DNA of 14,245 bases from an uncultured Desulfovibrio sp. (GTDB lineage: Bacteria; Desulfobacterota; Desulfovibrionia; Desulfovibrionales; Desulfovibrionaceae): NCBI GenBank assembly GCA_900555975.1, contig USNI01000006.1:1-14245 (forward strand). Direction: 5' to 3'. The notes beneath the pieces are model-generated. The model was given only the letters and a program-made list of their open reading frames with translations, ran no database searches and was not told the origin of the DNA. Made by a program: the position numbers and the translations under genes. Of the stretch, positions 1 through 6,330 are shown in pieces. Within the stretch, counting starts at the first letter, position 1; each line of letters starts with the position of its first letter.

Positions 1-40
1 TATTATATATTTTTATTGACACAGAGACCCAAGAAAAAAT

Positions 41-85
41 CACAATACTCATTGTGTTATGCGATCTTATATTTTTCATAATACA
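41..85. repeat. AT-rich dyad cluster at the left edge
   Basis: CACAAT (41-46) and ATTGTG (51-56) form a perfect 6-bp dyad. Overlapping it, TGTGTTATG (53-61) is matched by CATAATACA (77-85) with one G-T type mismatch. The surrounding 1-95 is strongly AT-rich. No ORF of note covers it. It could be a promoter/operator for a gene further left, or part of an origin. The TGTGTTAT core recalls the nick region of MobV plasmids such as pMV158 (TGTG/TTAT), but this rests on eight bases only. Confidence 0.4.
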
Positions 86-96
86 CCTATTTTTCC

Positions 97-169
97 GGTC
101 GAGCGGGACGGTCGCCCACGCTTCACGACGTGAAGCATAGTGGGCTATATCTTCGACCTGTGCGAAGAT
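97..169. repeat. Nested hairpin region downstream of the relaxase gene
   Basis: GCCCAC (114-119) plus GCTTCAC (120-126) pairs with GTGAAGC (130-136) and GTGGGC (140-145): a 13-bp stem with a 3-nt loop and one 3-nt bulge. An outer stem GGTCGA (97-102)/TCGACC (153-158) can enclose it. A competing hairpin ATCTTCG (149-155)/CGAAGAT (163-169) uses part of the same outer arm and is followed on the plus strand by TTTT. On the minus strand, where the relaxase transcript runs, there is no T-tract, so a simple terminator for that gene is not supported. Confidence 0.5.
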
Positions 170-183
170 TTTCCGCCGCCTCC

Positions 184-1368
184 CTAGCACATCTTCAAGC
201 CACGTGCAGTCATTGCCTGCTGACGCTCGCTGTCCCGCGCTTCATTCTCCCGCCGTTGCCGTTCCTCTTCCTGGAGCTGAAGCTGTTCGGCCCGCTTGCG
301 CTCCACAAACTCAAGATGCAGCGGTCTGATTTCCGGCAGAAGCAAAAATTCCCGATAGCCAGCCATGACTCTCTTCATTTTCTTCAACTGAGATTCCAGC
401 GCCTCTTGTTCCTCATGGCTTTGTTTCCTGTGGGACGTATATTCCGCTTCCAGGCGTGTCTGTTTTTTGCGCAGCGAGTCCACTTCCCGTTTCAGGATTT
501 CCTTCTCTGTCTGGACAAGATGCTTGACGGCCAGCGCCTTTTTCAGCTCCTCAATAATAAAAAAGGCTTTTTCCAGCACGGACGGATAATTGAAAAGTGA
601 GGCTTTCGGCAGGGAATGCTCATCCCGAAGGACTTTTTCCGCCTCCTCGGCCTGCCGCTCATACGCTTCGATGCTCTTTTTCAATTCCTCTTCGCGTTGC
701 CCCAGAAGTCCAAGAGACCGCAGAGAATCCCGCATCAGCACAGCAGCTTCCTGCGCCAGTCGTGCCAGTTCCTCTTTCTGTTGTTTAAACTCGCGGGTAT
801 CCAGATGCTTTTTGGCGGAACCGGGCGTCTGCTCCACGCCTCGTTCAATGGCAAAACCTCGGCTTTGCAGATAGGCGGGAAGTTCGGATTGCAGTTTTCG
901 CAGACTCTGACGCGTATAAATTTTGTTGGCGTTGAGTCTCCCGTCCTGCGTGACCGGCACATGGAAAAAGTGCATATGCGGCGTCTTTTCATCCATGTGA
1001 ACCATTGCGGAAACGACATTCTCCGCCCCTACAAACTCGGCGAGAAAGGCTTTGCTCTCCTCAAAGAATCGCCTGGTGTCCTCTGGAGAAAGGCTCTGAA
1101 AAAAGGCGCTGTCGGAGGTAACGATAAGCCCGCACATGCGCACGGCGTCCTTTCTTACGGCTTTGGCCAACTGAAGAGCGTCAATGCGGCGCTGAATGGC
1201 CTCAGCATAGTTTGTCGACGCGGGGTCGTGCAATTCGTAATTCGCTGAGCTTCTGTCGTAGTCAATATCGGGGTTGCTGCGGCTCTCCCGTTCCCGCCGG
1301 TTATGGCTCTGGATGCCGCGTATGGCCTCTTTCTTGAACTTATCCATATGGAGGACGAGATAGGACAT
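184..1368 (-). CDS. MobV-family (Mob/Pre) relaxase
   Basis: A 394-residue relaxase that would nick the element at its transfer origin and lead the strand to a recipient, using a conjugation system supplied by another element. The N-terminus matches the Mob/Pre pattern, including SHNRRE with His22 at the position of the catalytic histidine of pMV158 MobM, and NPDID...NYELH at 32-47. The metal-binding signature HMDEKTPHMH lies at 124-133 (His124, Glu127, His131, His133). DGRLNANKIY and the following LQ-ELP-YL segment are also typical. The rest, about 195-394, is charged and heptad-like, a predicted coiled coil as in the family. An upstream Met at 1428 is possible, but the chosen ATG at 1368 is preceded by AAGGAAG at good spacing and begins with the conserved MSYLVLHM. 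It is the last gene of the visible leftward cluster. Family assignment is firm; activity is inferred. Confidence 0.93.
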   Translation of the reverse strand: MSYLVLHMDKFKKEAIRGIQSHNRRERESRSNPDIDYDRSSANYELHDPASTNYAEAIQRRIDALQLAKAVRKDAVRMCGLIVTSDSAFFQSLSPEDTRRFFEESKAFLAEFVGAENVVSAMVHMDEKTPHMHFFHVPVTQDGRLNANKIYTRQSLRKLQSELPAYLQSRGFAIERGVEQTPGSAKKHLDTREFKQQKEELARLAQEAAVLMRDSLRSLGLLGQREEELKKSIEAYERQAEEAEKVLRDEHSLPKASLFNYPSVLEKAFFIIEELKKALAVKHLVQTEKEILKREVDSLRKKQTRLEAEYTSHRKQSHEEQEALESQLKKMKRVMAGYREFLLLPEIRPLHLEFVERKRAEQLQLQEEERQRRENEARDSERQQAMTARGLKMC

Positions 1369-1466
1369 GATGAAACTTCCTTGTATCCATGACTGCACCA
1401 TTTCTGATGCGGCAGAAAAGCGGTACACTTTTCCCGTTCAAGCGGTACAAAAAGGGATGACATATT

Positions 1467-1501
1467 CGGACCTGACCGGACTTCACCGGATAACTGACGG
1501 A
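1467..1501 (+). repeat. Helically phased CGGA boxes
   Basis: CGGA starts at 1467, 1477, 1487 and 1498, that is, every 10-11 bp, so all four boxes face the same side of the helix. The two inner copies are CCGGA with an A/C-rich 5-nt spacer. They sit between the two groups of GCGGTACA repeats, consistent with a composite protein-binding region. Confidence 0.5.
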
Positions 1502-1514
1502 TCGAATATTGCGA

Positions 1515-1558
1515 GTGTACCGCTGTACCACGGCTTAAGAGGCGGTACAGCGGTACAC
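1515..1558. repeat. Perfect 15-bp inverted repeat
   Basis: GTGTACCGCTGTACC (1515-1529) and GGTACAGCGGTACAC (1544-1558) are exact reverse complements around a 14-nt spacer. The arms are made of the GCGGTACA motif. It lies 17 nt after the primase stop, but neither strand shows a T-tract beyond it, so an intrinsic terminator is unlikely. It may be a relaxase or replication-protein recognition hairpin. Confidence 0.75.
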
Positions 1559-1574
1559 CTGATCATATGAGCCT

Positions 1575-3362
1575 TCAGAAATGTTCCTCTAATTTCTTTT
1601 TCAGCCTCTGGATGGCCCCTTTGGATTTCCTCATTTCCTCAGCGCAGTCGCGGATGCTGTAGCCTTCTTTTAAAAGTCGTCTCAAGCTTTCCAGTTCAAC
1701 GTCTTCCAGCTCTCTGACCTGCCAATGCAGCGCATTACCTTCGGTAACCAGATTGGCCTCAAATGGCTTGGCGTCATCACCCAATATGCCCCGTGCCTTG
1801 GTCAGGTGGACCTCAAAACGTGCTCCTTCGGCCATACTGTATTCCCTAGGTCTGCGCAGGCTGATCACCGTGTCCATAATGTCTTCCCTGGCGCTGGTGC
1901 CGCGCTGGTCGCCGGATTTTCCGGCATGATGGATAAGCAGGACGGTCATACCCCTGCGACGCAACTCCAGCAGCCACGCCTGCATGGTCTGCCAGGACTG
2001 TGATTCATTTTCCTTGCCGGTGCGGCACAAGGTAGCAATGTTGTCCAGCACCACCATGTCCACACCTTGCAGAAAAGGCTCAATCATGCCCTGCCCACCG
2101 GCGGTGGACAAATCCGGCATGGGACAGGGTTGCAGGTCCGGTGTGATGAGCGCCATGTTTTTCAACGTATGCGGAGGAACGGACATACCGCTGACAAGAG
2201 CTGCAAGACGACTCTGCATGGATGTGGCAGGCATTTCCCCATCCACATACAGCGTTCGTTTAGGCATCGGCGCACGCCAGTTGAACACCGCACCGCCGGA
2301 AGCCACGGCAACGGCAATGCTTAGGGCCGCAAACGTCTTGCCGATGCCGCGCGGAGCATACAGGATGCCTATCCCTTGAACCGGAAGAATGGGGGATAAA
2401 AGATACCCCCGTTCAGGTATGGACATGGAAAGAAACTCCCCCATGTCCAGAGAAATCAGAGACGGACGGGCAGCTGTATGCATGGCCTCTTCCACCTGAT
2501 GGCGAACTTCTTCCAGCCCCTCACTCTGATGCAGGTCGTTGAAGTCTTTCCCCTCGCCGATGGTAAACTTGGGCAGGGCTAAGCGGGCCCGCGCTGCTTG
2601 AGCAGCTTCCTGCCCTTTACTGCGGCCTGCTTCATCATTGTCGCCACAAATGAGGATGGAAGCCTCCGGGAATCTGTGTCTCACAAGATTGGCCACGACA
2701 GGCAGGTTATTGGCTGAGAACGTCACATATACGGTACAGTTGACGGCTAGATGGATGCTTGCTCCCGTAGCATAACCTTCGCAAAGGGCTAGAGGCTTTT
2801 CCGACTTGCCGGGAATAATGAAATGTCCTCCCTGTACTTTGCCGCCCATGAGAAAGCGCTTTGTCCCGTCCGGGGCGATATATTGCAGGCTTTGTAAGGT
2901 TCCCGATATATCCCTGACGGGAAGGAGCAGCAGACCGCTCCGGGTCTGACGTATGTCCCCAAGCGCGGGAACGCCTTTACGCCGTAAATATGTGTGTTCC
3001 GACGAGCAGGAGAAAGATGCAGCCAAGAGACTCTGCGCCTGTTTTGCCGCTGCTTCATACCGGCAGGCACATTCTTCCTCTCGTTGATGACGAATGTTGC
3101 GTTGCCGTTTCTGCCATGCTTCCTTTTCAGTCGGGGAGAACGTTCTCTGATCCATTTCAGTAAACGTCCCCTGGTCTCCGCTCTCCCAGTTGCACCACCA
3201 AAGCGTGGCAGGAGGGTCAACATGCGCGATGTATGCGCCGTTCTGTTTATGCGGCCTAGTCTGCGTGGGACAACGATGCAGTTTCCCGTCCGCTTCAATG
3301 TCGGACGGAATCAAGCCCTTGTCGGTCAGGATGTCCCGAAAGTTTTGCAGGGGATTACTCAT
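1575..3362 (-). CDS. TOPRIM primase / RecA-like helicase replication protein
   Basis: A 595-residue protein likely to prime and unwind DNA during replication of the excised element. The N-terminal part (about 1-75) resembles the DNA-binding front end of plasmid and phage primases, with DGKLHR and a later WWCNW. A TOPRIM domain follows: LALCEGYATG at 191-200 holds the catalytic Glu, CGDNDEAG at 239-246 the DxD pair, and DFNDL at 273-277. Then comes a RepA/AAA_25-like ATPase: Walker A APRGIGKTF (336-344), YVDGEMP (372-378), Walker B MVVLDN (436-441) and LIHHAGKSG (476-484). The C-terminus (about 565-595) looks like a helix-turn-helix. The ATG at 3362, preceded by AGGGGGA, is preferred to an upstream Met at 3440; it overlaps the alpA stop by 8 nt, suggesting translational coupling. 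Domains are seen; the replication role is inferred. A satellite-phage origin (P4-like) is the main alternative background. Confidence 0.87.
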   Translation of the reverse strand: MSNPLQNFRDILTDKGLIPSDIEADGKLHRCPTQTRPHKQNGAYIAHVDPPATLWWCNWESGDQGTFTEMDQRTFSPTEKEAWQKRQRNIRHQREEECACRYEAAAKQAQSLLAASFSCSSEHTYLRRKGVPALGDIRQTRSGLLLLPVRDISGTLQSLQYIAPDGTKRFLMGGKVQGGHFIIPGKSEKPLALCEGYATGASIHLAVNCTVYVTFSANNLPVVANLVRHRFPEASILICGDNDEAGRSKGQEAAQAARARLALPKFTIGEGKDFNDLHQSEGLEEVRHQVEEAMHTAARPSLISLDMGEFLSMSIPERGYLLSPILPVQGIGILYAPRGIGKTFAALSIAVAVASGGAVFNWRAPMPKRTLYVDGEMPATSMQSRLAALVSGMSVPPHTLKNMALITPDLQPCPMPDLSTAGGQGMIEPFLQGVDMVVLDNIATLCRTGKENESQSWQTMQAWLLELRRRGMTVLLIHHAGKSGDQRGTSAREDIMDTVISLRRPREYSMAEGARFEVHLTKARGILGDDAKPFEANLVTEGNALHWQVRELEDVELESLRRLLKEGYSIRDCAEEMRKSKGAIQRLKKKLEEHF

Positions 3363-3573
3363 GCTCTTCCCCCTGTCTGCCAAGACTTTCGATGAACGCG
3401 GCAATATCTTCTGCTCTCCAGACCGTGGTTCTGGGACCAAGTTTCACGGGTTTGGGATACCGCCCGGTCCGACAGCCTTCCCACCATGCGCTCTTGCTTA
3501 TGGGAATCATGCTGAGAACCTGAGGAAGACGCAAAAGGCCGTGAGTGGAAATGGACAGTTGATGCTGTTTCAT
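3355..3573 (-). CDS. AlpA-like winged-helix DNA-binding protein
   Basis: A 72-residue protein of the AlpA/MerR-like HTH type. The pattern LRLPQVLSMIPISKSAWWEGCRTGRYPKPVKLG followed by TTVWRAEDIAAFIESL is typical, here read as short motifs: helix 1 LPQVL, recognition region SKSAWW, wing RYPKPVKLG, and a C-terminal WRAEDIAAFI. AlpA relatives control integrase or excision genes in P4-like prophages and islands. The start at 3573 is chosen over 3618 because AGGAG precedes it by seven bases; residues before it do not look conserved. The stop TAA overlaps the primase start (ATGAGTAA). A set of ACGGGAA repeats lies just upstream and may be its own operator. Family assignment is good; the regulatory target is unknown. 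Confidence 0.88.
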   Translation of the reverse strand: MKQHQLSISTHGLLRLPQVLSMIPISKSAWWEGCRTGRYPKPVKLGPRTTVWRAEDIAAFIESLGRQGEEHE

Positions 3574-3627
3574 AAAAAATCTCCTGAATCTGTTTGGATT
3601 TGCAGGAGACTCTGGCACACGTCCAAA

Positions 3628-3684
3628 GATTCCCGTGAGGGAATCAAACGGGAAAAGAACGGGAACTTCTCAAAAAGACGGGAA
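3628..3684. promoter_or_regulatory. ACGGGAA repeats and dyad upstream of alpA
   Basis: ACGGGAA occurs at 3648-3654, 3659-3665 and 3678-3684, with an inverted copy TTCCCGT at 3630-3636. A perfect dyad GATTCCC (3628-3634) / GGGAATC (3639-3645) with loop GTGA overlaps the inverted copy. The 124-nt gap separates the unknown 329-residue gene from the alpA-primase pair. It could be an operator controlling that pair. The dyad is followed on the minus strand only by TTT, so termination there would be weak. Confidence 0.5.
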
Positions 3685-3697
3685 AACAGCAGGCTGG

Positions 3698-4687
3698 TCA
3701 TGCCTTGATTATGGCGTATGTCTCCGCTTCCTTGAGGAGCATATCCATCAAATTGCGATAGGACTTGTCGTCCCTGTACTCTTTACCCGCAAGCAAGCGC
3801 CCCACATGCGTCTTTCTGCCCTGTGGAGTTTTGTGACTGGTCTCGGATTTTTGAGGACCACACCAGTACAGGAGCACATAAGCGATGACCGCAAGAGGAT
3901 ACTTTTCTTTCATGGCATCACGGACGGCGGCGTCCGGCCTTCCTTCCCAGAATGCTCCGGGAATACGGAAAACAAGTTTTTCATCCTGCGGTGACCTTTC
4001 ACACAGGGGAACTGCCGCCGCTTTGTCGGCAACGGACGATTCCGGCGAAGCTGTCTGTAAAACGGCCTCCACAAGGGCACGAGTGATGCCTTTCACTTCC
4101 CGGCGTAAGGGGTAATAACGGAGATATCTGATAGCAATGTCCCTATCCACCATTATGGTATCGGTAAAGATATGCGCGATGAAGTGATAACTTGAGGCGG
4201 GAATGGAGAATATCGTTTTCTCAAAGAGAGGCGAGTCCGGTGAATACTGCTCGAAGATGTTTTCTGCTTTCAGTCTCTCCAGACTGCTGAACAGAAATCC
4301 TCGTTCCTCGGGAAAGACAGACGCCGTATCTTCAAAGGATTCTTCAAGAATAACATTCAACCCATATTGTAGGGAGGTAACAGGAACAAGCGTTGATATC
4401 TTTCTGAAAAATTCCATCACATCAAAGCCAAGCAGATATGTCTGAATGCCCATATCCGGTTCCGGCACTGAAGGAAATTCCGGTATCTGCGTTCCATATG
4501 CGGCGTGTCTGCCCGCAACAAATGCCTGCCAGCAGGAGTCATACGCTGTGCGCCATAATTCCAGAGGCTGAACGGCGTCAGGCCAGAGCGCCTGAACAAG
4601 CATGCCACCTTCTCTGGCGGTCAGGCCATACGCCTGCCGTACTCTGCCCAAGGTAATAATCTGCCGGTCTATCATGGAAAAAAGCAT
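3698..4687 (-). CDS. Unrecognised element protein, 329 residues
   Basis: I do not recognise this family. The protein is soluble-looking with no signal peptide or clear membrane segment. The N-terminal 40 residues (RQIITLGRVRQAYGLTAREGGMLVQAL) could form a helix-turn-helix. The C-terminal 60 residues are basic (GRKTHVGRLLAGKEYRDDKSYRNLM) and might bind nucleic acid. The middle is rich in aromatic and acidic residues. It sits alone between the terminator after the integrase pair and the alpA-primase-mob group. Two in-frame starts, 4687 and 4675, lack a Shine-Dalgarno sequence. A TTGTCC/TATGCT promoter would put the transcript start at or next to the ATG at 4675, so a leaderless message is possible. 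It is a real gene by length and position, but its role, whether regulator, accessory transfer protein or cargo, is open. Confidence 0.7.
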   Translation of the reverse strand: MLFSMIDRQIITLGRVRQAYGLTAREGGMLVQALWPDAVQPLELWRTAYDSCWQAFVAGRHAAYGTQIPEFPSVPEPDMGIQTYLLGFDVMEFFRKISTLVPVTSLQYGLNVILEESFEDTASVFPEERGFLFSSLERLKAENIFEQYSPDSPLFEKTIFSIPASSYHFIAHIFTDTIMVDRDIAIRYLRYYPLRREVKGITRALVEAVLQTASPESSVADKAAAVPLCERSPQDEKLVFRIPGAFWEGRPDAAVRDAMKEKYPLAVIAYVLLYWCGPQKSETSHKTPQGRKTHVGRLLAGKEYRDDKSYRNLMDMLLKEAETYAIIKA

Positions 4688-4711
4688 AGTCTGTCGTCAA
4701 AAAATGGACAA
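4683..4711 (-). promoter_or_regulatory. Possible promoter of the 329-residue gene
   Basis: On the minus strand TTGTCC (4711-4706) and TATGCT (4688-4683) are separated by 17 bp. The -10 box overlaps the first candidate ATG (4687) and ends seven bases before the second (4675). It lies directly after the terminator hairpin of the integrase pair, so a fresh promoter is expected here. Confidence 0.4.
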
Positions 4712-4712
4712 C

Positions 4713-4758
4713 AAAAAACAGCGGCAGGGACTTTCCATGTCCTTGCTACCGCTGTTTT
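4713..4758. terminator. Two-way intrinsic terminator after the integrase pair
   Basis: AAAACAGCGG (4715-4724) pairs with CCGCTGTTTT (4749-4758); an inner AGGGAC/GTCCTT stem extends it. Read on the minus strand the hairpin ends in a run of T (GCTGTTTTTTG), the classic Rho-independent form, 16 nt after the small ORF's stop codon. On the plus strand it also ends in TTTT. Confidence 0.85.
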
Positions 4759-4773
4759 CCTGTAAAAACTGTT

Positions 4774-4941
4774 TCAGCTATACCACGCCCGGATGATATC
4801 CATGTCGTCATAGCCGTATTGTCTCATACGGTCCTTTTCTTCTTCGCTCCAGCCAGTGTCGTTTTCCGTCACCTGCGTTTCATCCTCTGTTTTCCCGATA
4901 ACGATACAGACATCCCGTTCTGTCATGGCGTCCTCTTTCAT
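4774..4941 (-). CDS. Small acidic protein coupled to the integrase
   Basis: A 55-residue ORF. Its ATG (4941-4939) overlaps the integrase stop as ATGA, and GGAG precedes the start by seven bases, so it is very probably translated, by re-initiation after the integrase. The protein is rich in Asp and Glu (EDETQVTENDTGWSEEEKDR) and ends in DDMDIIRAWYS. I do not recognise the family. It lacks the basic winged-helix character of usual excisionases; an integrase-binding modulator or a DNA mimic are possibilities only. A terminator follows directly, so it closes the integrase operon. A longer start at 5001 is open but lies inside the integrase gene and has no reason to be preferred. Confidence 0.7.
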   Translation of the reverse strand: MKEDAMTERDVCIVIGKTEDETQVTENDTGWSEEEKDRMRQYGYDDMDIIRAWYS

Positions 4942-6149
4942 ACCGTATCTCCGCTTCCTTTCCGCTTTGCGTGGCGCAATCCATCCAGATAATCCGCCCA
5001 ATCCTGCATCATCCTTCTGCGTTCCGGCAGGTATTCTGCGTAATTGTATGCTGCCCGCACTTCACCCTGTTCTCCGTGGGCAAGCTGCCGCTCTATCCAG
5101 TCCCGGTTATAGCCGAGTTCATTGAGCAGCGTGGACGCGATGGAGCGAAAACCATGCACGCTCATTTCGTGCTTCTGGTAGCCCATGCGCCGGAGCGCAT
5201 TGAGCATGGTCGCATCGGAAATGGGCCGTACCTCCGTGCGGATGGAGGGAAAAAGGTATGTTCCTTCCCCGGAATATTTCTGAAGTTCTCGAAGAATGGA
5301 TATCGCCTGTCTGGACAAGGGAACAAGATGCTGACGGCGCATTTTCATGCGTTCGGCAGGGATGCGCCACTCCCCGGACTCAAGGTCAAATTCCTTCCAT
5401 TGGGCAGCCCGCAGTTCCGTGGGACGGGTGAAAACCAGCGGAGCCAGCTTCAAGGCACAGACCAGAGGAAAATAGCCTTCGTAGGCATCGATATCCCGCA
5501 AAAGCTGACCGACTTTTTCCGGTTCCAGCACCGCCGCGCGGTGGACCGTTTTTCTCGGCCTCAAGGCTCCCCGAAGATCGGCTGCGATATTGTGCTTTGC
5601 CCGGCCTGTGATAACCGCATAACGGAACACCTGATTGATGATTTGCAGCACTCTCCGGGAAGTCTCGTAGTTTCCCCTCTGCTCCAGAGGCTTGAACACG
5701 TCCATGATATCCCGTGTTTCCAGCCTGGTGATATGCGTTTTGCCGATGCGCGGAAAAATGTAGGTTTTCAGCCGATACATGACGGTTCCCTGATGCTTTT
5801 CAGAAAACTCCGCCATGCGGGTTTCATGCCATTCTCTGGCGATATTCTGAAAGCTGTCGCGTTCCGCCGCGGCTCTGGCCTGCCGCATCTGGCGTTTATG
5901 GTCTGACGGGTCGATACCTCTGGACAACATACGCTTCGCGTCTTCGCGGCGTTCTCTGGCATCCTTGAGAGATACGGCAGGATATTCCCCGAAACTGAGC
6001 AGCTTGCTCTTTCCGTCAAAACGGTAGGCCATTCTCCAGAGCTTGCTTCCACTGGTGGGAATGAAGAGAAACAGACCGCCGCCGTCGAAATACTTGCGGG
6101 GCCTCAGGTCGGGTTTCAGACTGCGGATATGGGTATCGGTAAGAGGCAT
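4938..6149 (-). CDS. int: P4-type tyrosine integrase
   Basis: A 403-residue site-specific recombinase that would insert and excise the element at tRNA-Glu. The N-terminal arm-binding domain (DUF4102-like) is at about 1-85 (LTDTHIRSLKP, FDGGGLFLFI, LSFGEYPAVSLKDAR). A SAM-like core-binding domain spans about 100-185. The catalytic domain shows Arg242 (FTRPTELR), Lys269 in the beta-hairpin before RRQHLVPLS, His332-x-x-Arg335 (VHGFRS), His358 (LAHGE) and the nucleophile Tyr368 (RAAYNY), followed by the usual RRRMMQDWADYL. All key residues are present, so it looks intact. The ATG at 6149 has AGGGAG upstream; the Met at 6188 adds an unconserved extension. The gene reads away from the tRNA 3' end, the common layout for such islands, and overlaps a small ORF at its end. 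Confidence 0.95.
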   Translation of the reverse strand: MPLTDTHIRSLKPDLRPRKYFDGGGLFLFIPTSGSKLWRMAYRFDGKSKLLSFGEYPAVSLKDARERREDAKRMLSRGIDPSDHKRQMRQARAAAERDSFQNIAREWHETRMAEFSEKHQGTVMYRLKTYIFPRIGKTHITRLETRDIMDVFKPLEQRGNYETSRRVLQIINQVFRYAVITGRAKHNIAADLRGALRPRKTVHRAAVLEPEKVGQLLRDIDAYEGYFPLVCALKLAPLVFTRPTELRAAQWKEFDLESGEWRIPAERMKMRRQHLVPLSRQAISILRELQKYSGEGTYLFPSIRTEVRPISDATMLNALRRMGYQKHEMSVHGFRSIASTLLNELGYNRDWIERQLAHGEQGEVRAAYNYAEYLPERRRMMQDWADYLDGLRHAKRKGSGDTV

Positions 6150-6180
6150 GGGCACTCCCTGTCTGTCGTTGGACGAAGAG

Positions 6181-6277
6181 ATACCCACATGGATAAAAAT
6201 ATTTTTGATTCCGCGCGGTTATTCATGTAGGTATCAGAAATGTCATACCACATTTCTACCTACGGATATACCCATAA
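6181..6277. repeat. ATACCYACAT-like repeats, candidate integrase arm sites
   Basis: ATACCCACATG (6181-6191) and, inverted, ATACCTACATG (6234-6224) match at 10 of 11 bases. Shorter relatives are ATACCACAT (6245-6253) and ATACCCATAA (6268-6277). A dyad GTAGGTA + GAAATG (6227-6242) / CATTTC + TACCTAC (6251-6263), with a 3-nt bulge, overlaps two of them. Placement between integrase and att is where arm-type integrase or excisionase sites lie in this class; binding is inferred. Confidence 0.5.
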
Positions 6278-6292
6278 AATGTTTGGATGCAA
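6265..6292 (-). promoter_or_regulatory. Possible integrase promoter
   Basis: On the minus strand TTGCAT (6292-6287) and TATATC (6270-6265) are 16 bp apart. A transcript from here would have an untranslated leader of about 110 nt containing the ATACCYACAT repeats, so those sites could also repress integrase expression. Confidence 0.4.
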
Positions 6293-6330
6293 GCGGACGA
6301 AGCTGGACTTCGGGAAACCATACCGGAAAG

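Larger units (their letters stand above)
1420..1558. repeat. GCGGTACA repeat cluster, candidate oriV/oriT
   Basis: The motif GCGGTACA(C/A) occurs at 1420-1428 and 1442-1450 (22 bp apart, two helical turns) and in tandem at 1542-1549 and 1550-1558. Its reverse complement occurs at 1515-1523 (GTGTACCGC), followed by a partial copy TGTACC at 1524-1529. The whole gap between primase and relaxase (1369-1574) is non-coding. Iteron clusters next to replication genes are typical of plasmid origins, and MobV transfer origins usually lie just upstream of mob. Either role, or both, fits; the sequence alone does not decide. Confidence 0.65.

Noticed and set aside
16..44. TTGACA near the left edge as a plus-strand promoter
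   Set aside because: No acceptable -10 box at 16-18 bp and no plus-strand gene follows.
1..183. Second att copy of the tRNA-Glu 3' end
   Set aside because: No stretch resembling the T arm or the acceptor end was seen here by eye on either strand.
1515..1558. Perfect inverted repeat as a terminator of the primase gene
   Set aside because: No T-tract follows on either strand; its arms are built from the repeat motif of the region.
1420..1558. CRISPR array
   Set aside because: Repeats are only 8-9 bp, occur in both orientations and have irregular spacing.
4971..5906. Plus-strand ORF of 311 codons opposite the integrase
   Set aside because: The integrase frame has all catalytic residues; the opposite frame has no motif or ribosome site.
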